Shown piece by piece: positions 6,855 through 15,464 of a stretch of 64,000 nucleotides of DNA. The notes under the pieces were generated by a model. It did not search any database, was not told the DNA's origin, and saw only the letters and a list, made by a program, of their open reading frames with translations. The stretch spans positions 1 through 64,000 of the forward strand of contig CAYZWT010000014.1 in NCBI GenBank assembly GCA_964482225.1, written 5' to 3'. Position 1 is the stretch's first letter. Each line of letters opens with the position of its first letter. The position numbers were made by a program, and so were the translations under genes. Source of the DNA: UBA1429 sp964482225. GTDB taxonomy: Bacteria > Chloroflexota > Anaerolineae > UBA1429.

Positions 6855-7973
6855 ATGACAGACTCACCCACCAAGGTCGGCCTCATCGGATGTGGAACGA
6901 TCAGCGGCATCTATCTGGAGAACAGCAAAAAGTTCGATGCCTTTGAGATCACCACCGTGGCCGATGTGCGCCTCGATGCGGCCCAGGCCCGCGCCGCCGA
7001 GTACGACATCCCCAAGGCCGCCACGGTCGAGGACCTGCTGGCCGACCCCGAGATCGAGATCGTGATCAACCTGACGCCCCACCGTGTGCACGCCCAGGTG
7101 GGCATGCAGGTGCTCAACGCGGGCAAGAGCGTCTATACCGAAAAGCCGCTGGCCGTCTATCGCCACGATGCGCAGCAGCTCCTGGCCCGCGCCAGCAGCC
7201 TGGGCCTGCGTGTGGGCGGCGCGCCGGATACGTTCTTTGGCGGCGCCTGGCAGACCGCCCGCAAGCTGATTGATCAGGGCGTCATCGGCGAGCCTGTGGC
7301 CGCCCTGGCCAACCTGCACGCCCGTGCCGTGCCCCGCCCCCGCGTCGTCCGGCCCGATGGCTATACCAGCTTTTACATGACCGACTTTTTCGAGTATGGC
7401 GGAAGCTGGGCCTTTGACCGTGGGCCATACTACCTGCACGCCCTGATCAACCTGCTGGGCCCCGTCAGCCGCGTCACCGGCTCGGCCCGCATCACCTGGC
7501 CCGAGCGCGAGCGCGGCGAAGAGATGCGCAAGGTGAACGCGCCCAGCCACATCGCTGGCCTGTTGGACTTTACCAATGGCGCCGTTTGCCAGTTCCTGAT
7601 GACCGCCGACGTGTGGAGCACCGAGCTGCCCCACATCGAGATCTATGGCGCCGAAGCCTCGCTGCGTTGCATTGACCCGAACAACTTTGGCGGCACCCTG
7701 TATCTGCGCAAGAACGACAGCGGCGAGATGATCCCCGTCGAGTCCGAGTTTGGCTACAACGCCAACAGCCGTGGCGTGGGCGTGGCCGACATGGCCTCGG
7801 CGATCAAGAACAAGCGTATGCACCGCGCCAGCGGCGAGATGGCCTGCCACGTGGTGGATATCGTCAACGCCATCCACGAGGCCTCGGCGGAGAACCGCCA
7901 CGTCATGCTGACCACCACCTGCCGGCAGCCCGCCGCCCTGCCCCAGGGCCTGGCCGAGTGGACGATTGACTAA
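6855..7973 (+). CDS. Gfo/Idh/MocA family oxidoreductase
   Basis: 372 residues with the two-domain layout of sugar and inositol dehydrogenases: an N-terminal Rossmann domain (VGLIGCGTISGIYLEN, residues 7-22, nucleotide loop GCGTIS), the family signature EKPLA with its catalytic-site lysine near residue 96, and a C-terminal alpha/beta domain of open sheet. These enzymes oxidise or epimerise sugars, cyclitols or sugar acids using NAD(P). ATG at 6855 has GGAAAGGAG upstream. A sugar phosphate isomerase-like gene follows by 44 nt, the usual pairing for uptake and breakdown of unusual sugars or inositol. The substrate cannot be read from sequence. Confidence 0.87.
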   Translation: MTDSPTKVGLIGCGTISGIYLENSKKFDAFEITTVADVRLDAAQARAAEYDIPKAATVEDLLADPEIEIVINLTPHRVHAQVGMQVLNAGKSVYTEKPLAVYRHDAQQLLARASSLGLRVGGAPDTFFGGAWQTARKLIDQGVIGEPVAALANLHARAVPRPRVVRPDGYTSFYMTDFFEYGGSWAFDRGPYYLHALINLLGPVSRVTGSARITWPERERGEEMRKVNAPSHIAGLLDFTNGAVCQFLMTADVWSTELPHIEIYGAEASLRCIDPNNFGGTLYLRKNDSGEMIPVESEFGYNANSRGVGVADMASAIKNKRMHRASGEMACHVVDIVNAIHEASAENRHVMLTTTCRQPAALPQGLAEWTID

Positions 7974-8017
7974 CAGGGGGCTGCGCGCCGAGAACGCGCG
8001 CAAGAAAGGAAGCCGAG

Positions 8018-8827
8018 ATGCTGAAACTGGGCACCTATGAGAGCTGGTTCGATGGCGAGCCCATCGTCCCCGGCGATACGCTAGAAGAGGTCCTCAAGAA
8101 CCTGGAATCCTATGGCTACCAGGGCATCCAGATCGGGGCGCGTTTCCGCGATCTGGGCTGGGATGAGATCGGACGCGCCGTGAACGCCAGCAACATCCGC
8201 CTGTGCATCGCCGGCGGCGGGGGTGGCCTGTTGGCCGCCGACGCCGAGGCGCGCAAGGCGGGGGTGGAGGCGGTCAAGGAAGGGCTGCGCCTGGCCGCCA
8301 AGCTGGGCGCCGTGGGCTCGATCAACGTGCCGATCCGTCGGCCCGAGATGGCGCCCCCGTCGCCGCCCAAGACGCTCTACGAGCTCCAGGAAGAGATCCT
8401 GATCGAAGAGCTGAAGGAGATCGCCCCTGTGGCCGAGGCCGAGGGCGTGATGCTGATCCTGGAGCCGCTGAACCGCTACGAATCGCAGTTCATCCAGCGG
8501 TTGGACCAGGCGTTCAAGGTCTGCGCCGCCGTGGGCAGCCCCAATATCCGCTTTATGGCCGACTTTTTCCACATGAACATCGAAGAGGTGGATCTGGGCA
8601 GGGCCATCGAGGCGACGGCCGAGTATCTGGGTTATGTGCACCTGGCCGATAGCCACCGCTACCAGCCGGGCAGCGGCCACCTGGATTTCCGTCCGGGCCT
8701 GGCGGCCCTCAAGCGCATCGGCTATGACGGCTTTATGACGCTGGAATGCAAGATCATGGGCGAGGACAAGGGCAAGGCCCTGGCCGATTCGGCCGCCCTG
8801 ATCCGCAAGCTCTGGGACGAGGTCTAG
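8018..8827 (+). CDS. Sugar phosphate isomerase/epimerase (xylose isomerase-like TIM barrel)
   Basis: 269 residues, one AP_endonuc_2-type TIM barrel. The metal-binding landmarks of the D-tagatose 3-epimerase / hydroxypyruvate isomerase group appear in order: LILEPLNRYE (metal Glu, about 149-158), FMADFFHMNIEE (metal Asp), VHLADSHRYQPGSGHLDF (His and substrate Arg region) and LECKIMGED (last metal Glu). It should interconvert keto-sugars or related small carbohydrates. AAAGGAAG precedes the ATG. It is probably co-transcribed with the upstream oxidoreductase; together they look like a dehydrogenase-isomerase module. The binding protein upstream of both may supply the substrate, but that is inference. 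Confidence 0.85.
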   Translation: MLKLGTYESWFDGEPIVPGDTLEEVLKNLESYGYQGIQIGARFRDLGWDEIGRAVNASNIRLCIAGGGGGLLAADAEARKAGVEAVKEGLRLAAKLGAVGSINVPIRRPEMAPPSPPKTLYELQEEILIEELKEIAPVAEAEGVMLILEPLNRYESQFIQRLDQAFKVCAAVGSPNIRFMADFFHMNIEEVDLGRAIEATAEYLGYVHLADSHRYQPGSGHLDFRPGLAALKRIGYDGFMTLECKIMGEDKGKALADSAALIRKLWDEV

Positions 8828-8848
8828 AGCGCTGATCGTGGCCTTTTG

Positions 8849-8902
8849 GCCCTCACCCCCACAGTCGTGACGCGCAGCGAGCGTCCCTGTGGGGGTGAGG
8901 GC
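8849..8902. repeat. Inverted repeat GCCCTCACCCCCACAG... between convergent genes
   Basis: CCCTCACCCCCACAG (8851-8865) pairs with CTGTGGGGGTGAGGG (near 8887-8901). The 20-odd nt between them also pair in part (CGCGCAGCGAGCG). It belongs to the set of hairpins ending in GGGGGTGAGGG seen at 180-234, 51859 and 62860, and could act as a bidirectional stop between the isomerase and GH51 genes. Confidence 0.65.
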
Positions 8903-8973
8903 GACTTGACCGACACGGGGCCGCGTATGGGCCCTCGTCTGCTCCCCTGCCCACTCCAGCCCCGGCTGTTCCG

Positions 8974-10449
8974 TCAGATCAGGCTCACCACCGCCACCGA
9001 TTTGCCAGGCAGGCGCACCCGCACGCCTTCGGTCGTAATCTTGACGCCGGTGAGGGCCGTGGGCGCCACCTGGGCGGGCTCGTCAAAGGTGTTGTGGGCC
9101 TGCATGGCCCCCGCTGTGAGCAGCCGCCCGCTGGCCTGGGTCAGCCCGGCAGTGGGCAGTTGCAGCGTCACCTCGCAGGCCTTGTCGGGATCCATGTTGA
9201 CCAGTGAGACGTGGATCGCCCCCTCGGCATCGCGCGAGGCCGAGGCGTGGAGGGCGGGCATGCTCTCGTTCCCCCAGGCATAGTCGTCGCATTCCACAGC
9301 CACGGGCAGGTGCGTGGCGCCCTGGTGCACCTGGAACATGTCAAAGACATGGTAGGTGGGCGTGAGCAGCATCCTCTCGCCCTCGGTCAGCACCATGGCC
9401 TGCAAGACGTTGACCGTCTGGGCGATGTTGGCCATGCGCACCCGGTCGGCGTACTTGTGAAAGATGTTCAGGTTGAGGGCGGCGGCCAGGGCATCGCGCA
9501 GGGTGTTCTGCTGGTAGAGAAAGCCCGGGTTGGTGCCCGGCTCGACCTGGTACCAGGTGCCCCACTCGTCCACGATCATGGCCACCCGCTTTTCGGGGTC
9601 GTAGGTATCCATGATCCCGCCGTGGTTGGCGATCAGCTCATCCATGAACAGGCTCTTGTGCAGCACCTCGAACCACTCGGCCTCGCCAAACTCGGTGGCC
9701 GAGCCCTTGTTCTGCCAGGGGCCCGGCGCGGTGTAGCAGTGCAGGCTGAGGCCGTGCATATAGCGGCCCGCCACCTGCATCAGCACCTCGGTCCAGCGAT
9801 AGTCCTCTTTGTTGGCGCCGCAGGCGATCTTGAAGAGCTTGTTGCCCGAGAGGTTGCGCAGGTAGGTCTGGTATTGGCGGTAGAGATCGGCATAGAACTC
9901 GGGGCGCATGTTGCCGCCGCAGCCCCAGTTCTCATTGCCCACGCCCCAGAAATAGATGGGCCAGGGCTCCTCGCGGCCATTGGCGCGCCGCAGGTCGGCC
10001 ATGGGCGAGTGCCCCGCAAAGGTGAGATACTCGACCCACTGCTGCATCTCGCGCACGGTGCCGCTGCCTACGTTGCCACAGATGTACGGCTCGCAGCCGA
10101 GCTGGTCGCACAGGTCCAGGAACTCGTGGGTGCCGAACGAGTTGTCCTCGGTGACGCCGCCCCAATGGGTATTGAGCATGGCGGGGCGCTGCTCGCGCGG
10201 GCCGACGCCATCCTGCCAGTGGTACTCGTCGGCGAAACAGCCGCCGGGCCAGCGCAGCACGGGGATGCGAATGGCCCTCAGCGCCTCGACGATGTCGGTG
10301 CGGATGCCCCGGACGTTGGGGATGGTGGAATCGGGGCCCACCCAAAAGCCGTCATAGATGCAACGCCCCAAGTGCTCGGCAAAGTGCCCATAGATCATGG
10401 GCGAGATCTCGGCCCCCGGCTGGTCGGCCAGGATTTTGATGGTAGCCAT
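8974..10449 (-). CDS. abfA: Alpha-L-arabinofuranosidase, GH51
   Basis: 491 residues, the size of intracellular GH51 enzymes that remove L-arabinofuranose from arabinan and arabinoxylan oligomers. The start IYGHFAEHLGRCIYDG (19-34) is the family signature, RWPGGCFADEYHW follows at 66-78, the acid/base Glu is in GVGNENWGCGG (Glu173) and the nucleophile Glu in VDEWGTWY (Glu295). A C-terminal beta-sandwich ends the protein. No signal peptide, so the enzyme is cytoplasmic. A promoter (TTGCAT-17-CATAAT) lies 49-77 nt upstream. An acid-sugar dehydratase gene lies 153 bp upstream on the same strand; GH172 and GH2 genes elsewhere in the window fit the same diet. Confidence 0.93.
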   Translation of the reverse strand: MATIKILADQPGAEISPMIYGHFAEHLGRCIYDGFWVGPDSTIPNVRGIRTDIVEALRAIRIPVLRWPGGCFADEYHWQDGVGPREQRPAMLNTHWGGVTEDNSFGTHEFLDLCDQLGCEPYICGNVGSGTVREMQQWVEYLTFAGHSPMADLRRANGREEPWPIYFWGVGNENWGCGGNMRPEFYADLYRQYQTYLRNLSGNKLFKIACGANKEDYRWTEVLMQVAGRYMHGLSLHCYTAPGPWQNKGSATEFGEAEWFEVLHKSLFMDELIANHGGIMDTYDPEKRVAMIVDEWGTWYQVEPGTNPGFLYQQNTLRDALAAALNLNIFHKYADRVRMANIAQTVNVLQAMVLTEGERMLLTPTYHVFDMFQVHQGATHLPVAVECDDYAWGNESMPALHASASRDAEGAIHVSLVNMDPDKACEVTLQLPTAGLTQASGRLLTAGAMQAHNTFDEPAQVAPTALTGVKITTEGVRVRLPGKSVAVVSLI

Positions 10450-10497
10450 CGGTCATGCTCCTTTCCGCGCGCGGATGTGGCTTGTGCTCGTGGGCCT

Positions 10498-10526
10498 ATT
10501 ATGCCCGCTGGGGGGAAGGGATGCAA
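10498..10526 (-). promoter_or_regulatory. Promoter of the GH51 gene
   Basis: Minus strand: -35 TTGCAT (10521-10526), 17-bp spacer, -10 CATAAT (10498-10503). Confidence 0.55.
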
Positions 10527-10533
10527 GGTGGAG

Positions 10534-10563
10534 GGTTGGGGCGCGGCATGCCGCGCCCCAACC
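10534..10563. repeat. Perfect 30-bp palindrome, core GGGGCGCGGCATGCCGCGCC
   Basis: The sequence reads the same on both strands over 30 bp. Its 22-bp core recurs in another perfect palindrome at 21058-21085. It lies between the GH51 and dehydratase genes, beside the hairpin at 10574-10602. Confidence 0.85.
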
Positions 10564-10573
10564 AGTGCCCTCG

Positions 10574-10602
10574 ACGAAACCTGCTCACAGAGCGGGTTTC
10601 GT
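10574..10602. repeat. REP-like hairpin ACGAAACCTGCT...AGCGGGTTTCGT
   Basis: 12-nt arms with one mismatch around CACAG. It is of the same family as the inner part of the hairpin at 180-234 (GCGAAACCCGCTCTGAG...). Its right edge touches the stop codon end of the dehydratase gene. Confidence 0.65.
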
Positions 10603-11847
10603 TTACCCCATCCTCACCCTGCCCCCGAACCCCGGCGCGCCCCAGGAATCCGGGTCAATGCGGTGCTCGCGGATGAACGCCTCGGAGAAATGCACCCCGA
10701 TGCCGGGGATCTCGGGCACGTCCACGAACTGGGGATCGTAGGCATAGCCGTCGGGCATGGTCTCCTCCAGCACGCCCTTGAGCTGGATGTGATACTCGTG
10801 CATCAGCAGGTTGGGCATGGCCGCGCCCACGTGGGCGCCCGCCATCAGCGTCACCGGCCCGTTCCACTCGTGGGGCGCCACGGTCACATAGTAGGCGTCG
10901 GCCAGGGCCGCGATCTTGTGCATCTCGCTGATGCCCCCCACATGGGCGATATCGGGCTGGATGATGCGGCAGATGCGCTGCTCCAAGGCGTCGCGGAAAT
11001 CCACCCGCTGGTAGAACCGCTCCCCCGTGGCGACGGGGATGCTGGTTGCCCGCTGCACCTCGCGGGTCTCGGCCATGCTCTCAGGCGCCACCGGCTCCTC
11101 GATCCAGAAGGGGCGATAGGGCGCCAACGCCTCGGCGATGCGCAGGGCCGAGGCCACGTTAAAGCGGGCGTGCAGCTCGACGCAGAGCTTGAAATCGGGG
11201 CCGCCCCCCTCGCGGATCTGCTCGATGATGTCGGCAGCATAGCGCAGCGCCCAGGGCGAGATCTCGCGGTTGAACCCGGGCTCGTGTGGAAAGGGGTCCA
11301 GCTTGCCGGCGATGATCCCCTCGGCCACCATGGCCTGGGTGGCCTCGCGGTAGCCCTGGCGCAGGCGCCCCTCACGGAACGCCTCGGCGTCGCCCACCTC
11401 GTCCCAGGGGTGGTGATAGATGGGGACGCGCTGGTTGACCCGCCCGCCCAGCAGGGCATAGACCGGCAGGCCCGTCTTTTGGCCCACCAGGTCCCACAGG
11501 GCGATGTCAATGGCGCTGATGGCGGCCTGGGTGGCGCCGCCCCGGGTGAACTCGGTGGCGCGGTACATGGCCACCCAGAGCCGCTCGATATCCCAGGCCG
11601 ATTGGCCCACCAGGCTGTTGCCGAAATAGCGGATGGCGGCGCAGATGGGGCCGGGGGTGCCGATCCCCTCGCCCAGGCCCACCAGGCCCTCTTCGGTGGT
11701 GATGCGCACATGGGTCCAGACGGTGGAGGCGGGGCGGGTGGGCACCCAGAGGGCAAAAGGCTCCACGGCGCGGATCGTCAAACCCCGTCCGCGGGGTCCG
11801 CGGCCATGATCGTCGCGGTGTTGCTGCAAGGGCGTAGCGCTGGGCAT
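10603..11847 (-). CDS. Enolase-superfamily acid-sugar dehydratase (mandelate racemase/galactonate dehydratase type)
   Basis: 414 residues. It shows the enolase-superfamily layout: an N-terminal capping domain (LTIRAVEPFALWVPT), and a barrel with the metal ligands in KLCVELHARFN (Asp position replaced by Glu in VELH), the FWIEEPVAPE loop and VATGERFYQRVDF, then QPDIAHVGGISEMHKIA and the catalytic VAPHEWNGP. This matches the galactonate/gluconate dehydratase branch that removes water from acid sugars. The start ATG at 11847 has AAGGAGACC just upstream; the longer frame reading back to 12180 has no ribosome site and would overlap the divergent HEAT gene. With GH51 next door, a role in pentose or hexuronate breakdown is plausible. 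Confidence 0.85.
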   Translation of the reverse strand: MPSATPLQQHRDDHGRGPRGRGLTIRAVEPFALWVPTRPASTVWTHVRITTEEGLVGLGEGIGTPGPICAAIRYFGNSLVGQSAWDIERLWVAMYRATEFTRGGATQAAISAIDIALWDLVGQKTGLPVYALLGGRVNQRVPIYHHPWDEVGDAEAFREGRLRQGYREATQAMVAEGIIAGKLDPFPHEPGFNREISPWALRYAADIIEQIREGGGPDFKLCVELHARFNVASALRIAEALAPYRPFWIEEPVAPESMAETREVQRATSIPVATGERFYQRVDFRDALEQRICRIIQPDIAHVGGISEMHKIAALADAYYVTVAPHEWNGPVTLMAGAHVGAAMPNLLMHEYHIQLKGVLEETMPDGYAYDPQFVDVPEIPGIGVHFSEAFIREHRIDPDSWGAPGFGGRVRMG

Positions 11848-11897
11848 AGGGTGGTCTCCTTGTGCGGGAAACTGGCGGATGCGGGTACAACGCCCTG

Positions 11898-11926
11898 AGC
11901 ATACCACGGCGCGGGCGCGGATGCCA
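11898..11926 (-). promoter_or_regulatory. Possible promoter of the dehydratase gene
   Basis: Minus strand: -10 TATGCT (11898-11903) preceded by TGG (extended -10), 17-bp spacer, weak -35 TGGCAT (11921-11926). Confidence 0.4.
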
Positions 11927-12019
11927 GAGCGCGGGTGTGCATCGCGCTGGTGCGGCGCGCCCGCAGGCGCTACAATGGATGCGGAAGGGTGCATTGCCGC
12001 AAAAAGGAGGGAGGGGGCC

Positions 12020-13651
12020 ATGCGTCGCATGCGCGTTCTTATCGCGTTCCTGGCGTTGGTCGTCGTCGCCGGGGCTCTGTTGCTCGCAGGCTGTAGCCCC
12101 AGCATCGAACGGCTGCAGCGCGATGAGCAGGCCGCCAAGCTGATCGAGAGGCTGGCAAGCGATAACGTCACCGACCGCATGGAGGCCGCTGTGGCCCTGG
12201 GCGAGCTGTGCTTGCGCTACAGCCCCGATTCGCTGCTCAAGGATGGCACCCGCTGCGGCGACCTGGCCACCCCGCTGATCGGCGCGCTGGAGGATCCGCA
12301 CCTGCCGGTGCGCTATGCCGCCATGCGCTCGCTAGGGTCACTGGGCAGAAACGCCTATGAGCAAGATTCGGCCCTCTATGCGAGGATCGCGGACGCATTG
12401 GTAGAGGGCCTCTTGGCGCCGGACGCCTCGGGGGGCGACGCCGCCTCTGCCCTGGCCACCATAAAGTGGGAGCCGGAGCCCGGCGAGGCGGGCGCGCGCT
12501 ATTACGCCTCTCGCGGCCAGTGGGATGAGTGCGCGCGGATGGGGCCCGAGGCCGCGCCCCTCCTGGCCGAGGCCCTGGCGCGGCCCAATCGCACCACAGA
12601 GATGATCCATGCAGCGGGCGATCTGTGCGCCCGCCTGGAGGATGGCGACCTGTGCGCGCCTCTGGCGGCGCCGCTGGTTGCGGCCCTACGGACCGGGCAG
12701 GCGGCCTCGGCAGCCTATGCGCTGGCCACAGTGAGCCGCGGCCTCAGCGCTGACGCCGCGCGAGCCGAGATCGTGGGCGCCATGGGCGCCGCGCTGGAGC
12801 GGCTCGACCCGGCGGCCCCTTCTGGGGGCTATAACGACGTGCTCGCCGCCCTGGGGCAGGCAAGAGATGCCGGGGCGATCCCTCTGTTGGTAGCTGCCCT
12901 GCCCGTGCAGACCAGGTGCGACGCCGAGCTTGCCCTGGCGCAGCTCTGCGGCGATCTCGACGATGCCTCGCTCTGCGAGCAAGCCATGGAGCCCCTGGGC
13001 GCGCGCCTGGCAGGGGATTGCGGCGGTCGCGCGCGGGATGCCCTGGGGAGTATTGGGCCGCGCCTTGCTGATGCAACGGCGCGCGCCCGCGTGGCCGAGT
13101 TGCTGGCCGCCGATCTCGCCGAGCGCTGTCGCGCGCGCTCGAGCGGCGCATCGTCTACGGCCCTGGCATCCCTGGGCAGCGATGCGATCCAGCCGCTCAA
13201 GGCGCTGCTGAGCGAAAGCGAACCCCGCTGCCAAGGGCTGGCGATCGAGGGGCTGGCCGCTCTGGGGCCTATCCTGCCCGAGGGCAGGCAGCGGAACGAG
13301 GTGAGCCAGATCCTGAGCCAGTTGCTGGCCTTTCCGGATCTCCGTTTACAGGCATCGAATGCCCTAGTCGCCTTTCACCGGGAAGAGGTTCCGCGCCTGC
13401 TGGCCTTTCTCAGGAGCCCGGCTACCCTCTACATCTATCGGGGGCTGATCACCTATGGCGTCAACGAGGCAGAAGAGGCCCTGGTCGAGGCTCTTCAGCG
13501 ATTTGGGGACAAGACAATGGCGCTGGACTATGTGAACAGCGGCAACGAGGCATTGGGAGCAGCGGGGCGCGCATGGGCCAAGGACAACGGCTATATCATC
13601 ATCCCCATGCCGGGCAGCGGGGGCGGCCCTGCCTGGGGAAGCCGCAAGTAG
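12020..13651 (+). CDS. HEAT-repeat lipoprotein with recurring cysteine pairs
   Basis: 543 residues. The signal peptide MRRMRVLIAFLALVVVAGAL ends in the lipobox LLAGC (Cys25), so it is a membrane-anchored surface or periplasmic-side lipoprotein. The rest is a chain of HEAT-like helical repeats (AAVALGEL, YAAMRSLGSLG, YALATVS, LAALGQA, ALGSIGPRL, AIEGLAALGP). Three repeats share a cysteine pair: Cys64/Cys79, Cys203/Cys212 and Cys310/Cys319, the last two as DLC-x8-LC. Such spacing suggests disulfides in an exported protein. The ATG at 12020 follows AAGGAGGGAGG; the frame is open further upstream, without a ribosome site. Scaffold or binding role likely; no specific function can be named. Confidence 0.75.
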   Translation: MRRMRVLIAFLALVVVAGALLLAGCSPSIERLQRDEQAAKLIERLASDNVTDRMEAAVALGELCLRYSPDSLLKDGTRCGDLATPLIGALEDPHLPVRYAAMRSLGSLGRNAYEQDSALYARIADALVEGLLAPDASGGDAASALATIKWEPEPGEAGARYYASRGQWDECARMGPEAAPLLAEALARPNRTTEMIHAAGDLCARLEDGDLCAPLAAPLVAALRTGQAASAAYALATVSRGLSADAARAEIVGAMGAALERLDPAAPSGGYNDVLAALGQARDAGAIPLLVAALPVQTRCDAELALAQLCGDLDDASLCEQAMEPLGARLAGDCGGRARDALGSIGPRLADATARARVAELLAADLAERCRARSSGASSTALASLGSDAIQPLKALLSESEPRCQGLAIEGLAALGPILPEGRQRNEVSQILSQLLAFPDLRLQASNALVAFHREEVPRLLAFLRSPATLYIYRGLITYGVNEAEEALVEALQRFGDKTMALDYVNSGNEALGAAGRAWAKDNGYIIIPMPGSGGGPAWGSRK

Positions 13652-13656
13652 CGGGG

Positions 13657-13684
13657 TTGCGCCGCTGGCCGAAACCGCTAGAAT
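13657..13684 (+). promoter_or_regulatory. Promoter of hpt
   Basis: -35 TTGCGC (13657-13662), 16-bp spacer, -10 TAGAAT (13679-13684); predicted start about 13691, leader about 36 nt. Confidence 0.55.
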
Positions 13685-13726
13685 AGCCTCATCCGGCTGG
13701 GGGGATGCACCGTGGGGAGGCCAGTG

Positions 13727-14296
13727 ATGCACAACGGGCGCAAGGCGCACGATAGCTCTCTGAACAACGACGTGGCCGAGGTTTTGATCTGCCAAGAGCG
13801 GCTGCAAGAGCGGGTGCGCGAGCTGGGCGCCCAGATCACGCGGGACTATGCCGATCTGAACCCCATGCTGATCTGCGTGCTCAAGGGAGGCTATCTCTTT
13901 TTGGCCGATCTGACGCGCCAACTCGCCATGCGCCACGGCGTGGATTTCATGGCCATCTCGAGCTATGGCGGCGGCACCGAATCCAGCGGCGTGGTGCGCA
14001 TCCTCAAAGACCTGGATTCGGACATCAGCGGGCGGCATATCCTGGTGGTCGAGGACATTATTGATACGGGCAACACCCTGGCCTACCTGCTGGAGAACCT
14101 GCGCTCGCGCCAGCCGGCCAGCATCCGCATCTGCACCCTGCTGAGCAAGCCGGCCCGCCGCCAGATTGACCTGCCCGTGGATTATGTAGGGTTCGAGATC
14201 CCCGACGAGTTCGTCGTGGGCTATGGCCTGGACTATGCCGAGGCCTACCGCAACCTGCCCTTTATCGGCGTGCTCAAGCCCGAGATCTATAGCTGA
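13727..14296 (+). CDS. hpt: Hypoxanthine phosphoribosyltransferase
   Basis: 189 residues. Purine salvage enzyme joining hypoxanthine or guanine to PRPP. Seen in order: the N-terminal helix LICQERLQERVRELGAQITRDY, the flexible loop start MLICVLKGGYLFLADL, the SSYGGGTESSG loop, the PRPP-binding motif ILVVEDIIDTGNTL (with its acidic pair) and the C-terminal VGYGLDYAEAYRNLPFIGVL, which is characteristic of HPRT. ATG at 13727 has GGGGAGG six bases upstream; a GTG at 13712 in frame would put that site inside the gene. Purine nucleoside phosphorylase at 36 kb would supply the free bases. Confidence 0.93.
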   Translation: MHNGRKAHDSSLNNDVAEVLICQERLQERVRELGAQITRDYADLNPMLICVLKGGYLFLADLTRQLAMRHGVDFMAISSYGGGTESSGVVRILKDLDSDISGRHILVVEDIIDTGNTLAYLLENLRSRQPASIRICTLLSKPARRQIDLPVDYVGFEIPDEFVVGYGLDYAEAYRNLPFIGVLKPEIYS

Positions 14297-14320
14297 GGTG
14301 ACACGGGGCGTTGGCCTCGC

Positions 14321-15364
14321 TCAATCCTGCTGGCCCCTCAAGTAACGATCAAAGAACGCCAGGCACTCGGCATTGATGGCGCGGAGGCCCTCTGAGCTGT
14401 CTTTGGTCGCCTTGGGACCATCCAATAACCAGACGAGCCAGGGATTGGAGATGGCCAGATCGGTGAGCGCAAGATGCCCGATCCCGGCAATGTGCACGTT
14501 GCGCACTGACGCCTTGCTCTCCACAAGCAGGGCGTGGTTCCGAGCATATTGCGGCCACTCGGCGAGGTGTTCCCACGAAGCATCCGAGTAGACATTCAGT
14601 ACGGGTGCGGGATAGTCTGCGCGGATGAACACAAACTCGTCATTCTCGACGCCGATGATATCGTACATAAAGGGCGCTTCGAGCGCGATGACCGCGCCGA
14701 TATCGCCACGCTGCCTGCCAATGCCCAGCGCGGCTGCGCCCCCAAGCGAATGCCCCATCACCCCGATCCTGGTTACATCCAGCAGACCCCAGACACTATC
14801 CGCGCCATCGGCTGCGCCCGCCAGCATGGTATCCAGCACAAAGTTTAGGTCTCCCATACGGGTGGCCATCCACTTTTGATAGTATGCCAGGCTTTGCTGC
14901 TTGTCGGTCTTGGCGTCTTCGCGGCCAAGCTCCGCCATATAGCCCATATCCAATAGGGTGAGGCGTCCGCCCAAGCCTTTTGTCCAGAGCGCGTGATAGG
15001 GATGATCTATCGAACAGACCAGATAGCCGTGGCTGGCAAGCTCGGTATACAGGGAGACGTTGCTGGTCCTTAGCCCAAAAGCGCCATGTGAAAAGACGAC
15101 CAGCGGAAGAGCGCCGGCGCCGGCCTCGGGATACCAGCATGTAACGTTGACTCGTCTGAATGCGCCAGTATCGCTCAATGCCTCAATGCGATCCTCATCT
15201 ACAAGCGTATACTGGGCGGTCGCCACAGCATAGTCGCCGGTTGGCGCAAGCGGCCCTCTCTGGGGGACCAGCAGAGCAAAGGAGACCAGCAGCAGAAGCA
15301 AGAGCAGCAAGCCGATGGCCCTGAAAGCAAAGCGAATGGCGCGGCGCCCATTGACACGTTTCAT
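14321..15364 (-). CDS. Membrane-anchored alpha/beta hydrolase (PAF-acetylhydrolase/chlorophyllase-like)
   Basis: 347 residues. A basic start is followed by one long hydrophobic segment (GLLLLLLLVSFALLVPQ, about 18-34), a signal anchor. The rest is an alpha/beta-hydrolase fold: oxyanion strand LPLVVFSHGAFG, nucleophile elbow GVMGHSLGGAAA (Ser near 207), an Asp region around YPAPVLNVYSD and a His in GIGHLALTDL. The VFSHG and GHSLGG wording and the size fit the platelet-activating-factor acetylhydrolase-like group, esterases of short acyl chains. It probably acts outside the membrane. Substrate unknown. It is convergent with hpt and lies 100 bp from the aminotransferase gene. Confidence 0.8.
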   Translation of the reverse strand: MKRVNGRRAIRFAFRAIGLLLLLLLLVSFALLVPQRGPLAPTGDYAVATAQYTLVDEDRIEALSDTGAFRRVNVTCWYPEAGAGALPLVVFSHGAFGLRTSNVSLYTELASHGYLVCSIDHPYHALWTKGLGGRLTLLDMGYMAELGREDAKTDKQQSLAYYQKWMATRMGDLNFVLDTMLAGAADGADSVWGLLDVTRIGVMGHSLGGAAALGIGRQRGDIGAVIALEAPFMYDIIGVENDEFVFIRADYPAPVLNVYSDASWEHLAEWPQYARNHALLVESKASVRNVHIAGIGHLALTDLAISNPWLVWLLDGPKATKDSSEGLRAINAECLAFFDRYLRGQQD

Positions 15365-15464
15365 GGAGACCTAACCAGGCGCTCGATGATCGTTACCCCA
15401 GGCGCAGCGGCAGAGACCGGCGTTGATCTCTGCAAGCCCGCTACCGCTCGCACCTCAACGATCC

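Noticed and set aside
8018..10449. Arabinose operon joining the isomerase and GH51 genes
   Set aside because: They lie on opposite strands and converge on an inverted repeat, so they are separate transcripts.
9211..11898. Open frame of 895 codons on the plus strand
   Set aside because: Antisense of the GH51 and enolase-superfamily genes; composition rich in His, Gly and Ala, no known motif.
10603..12180. Dehydratase gene extended to 12180
   Set aside because: The extra 111 codons lie over the start of the divergent HEAT lipoprotein, have no ribosome site and no family match; AAGGAG precedes the ATG at 11847.
13712..14296. GTG at 13712 as hpt start
   Set aside because: The Shine-Dalgarno GGGGAGG lies inside this extension, ideally spaced for the ATG at 13727.
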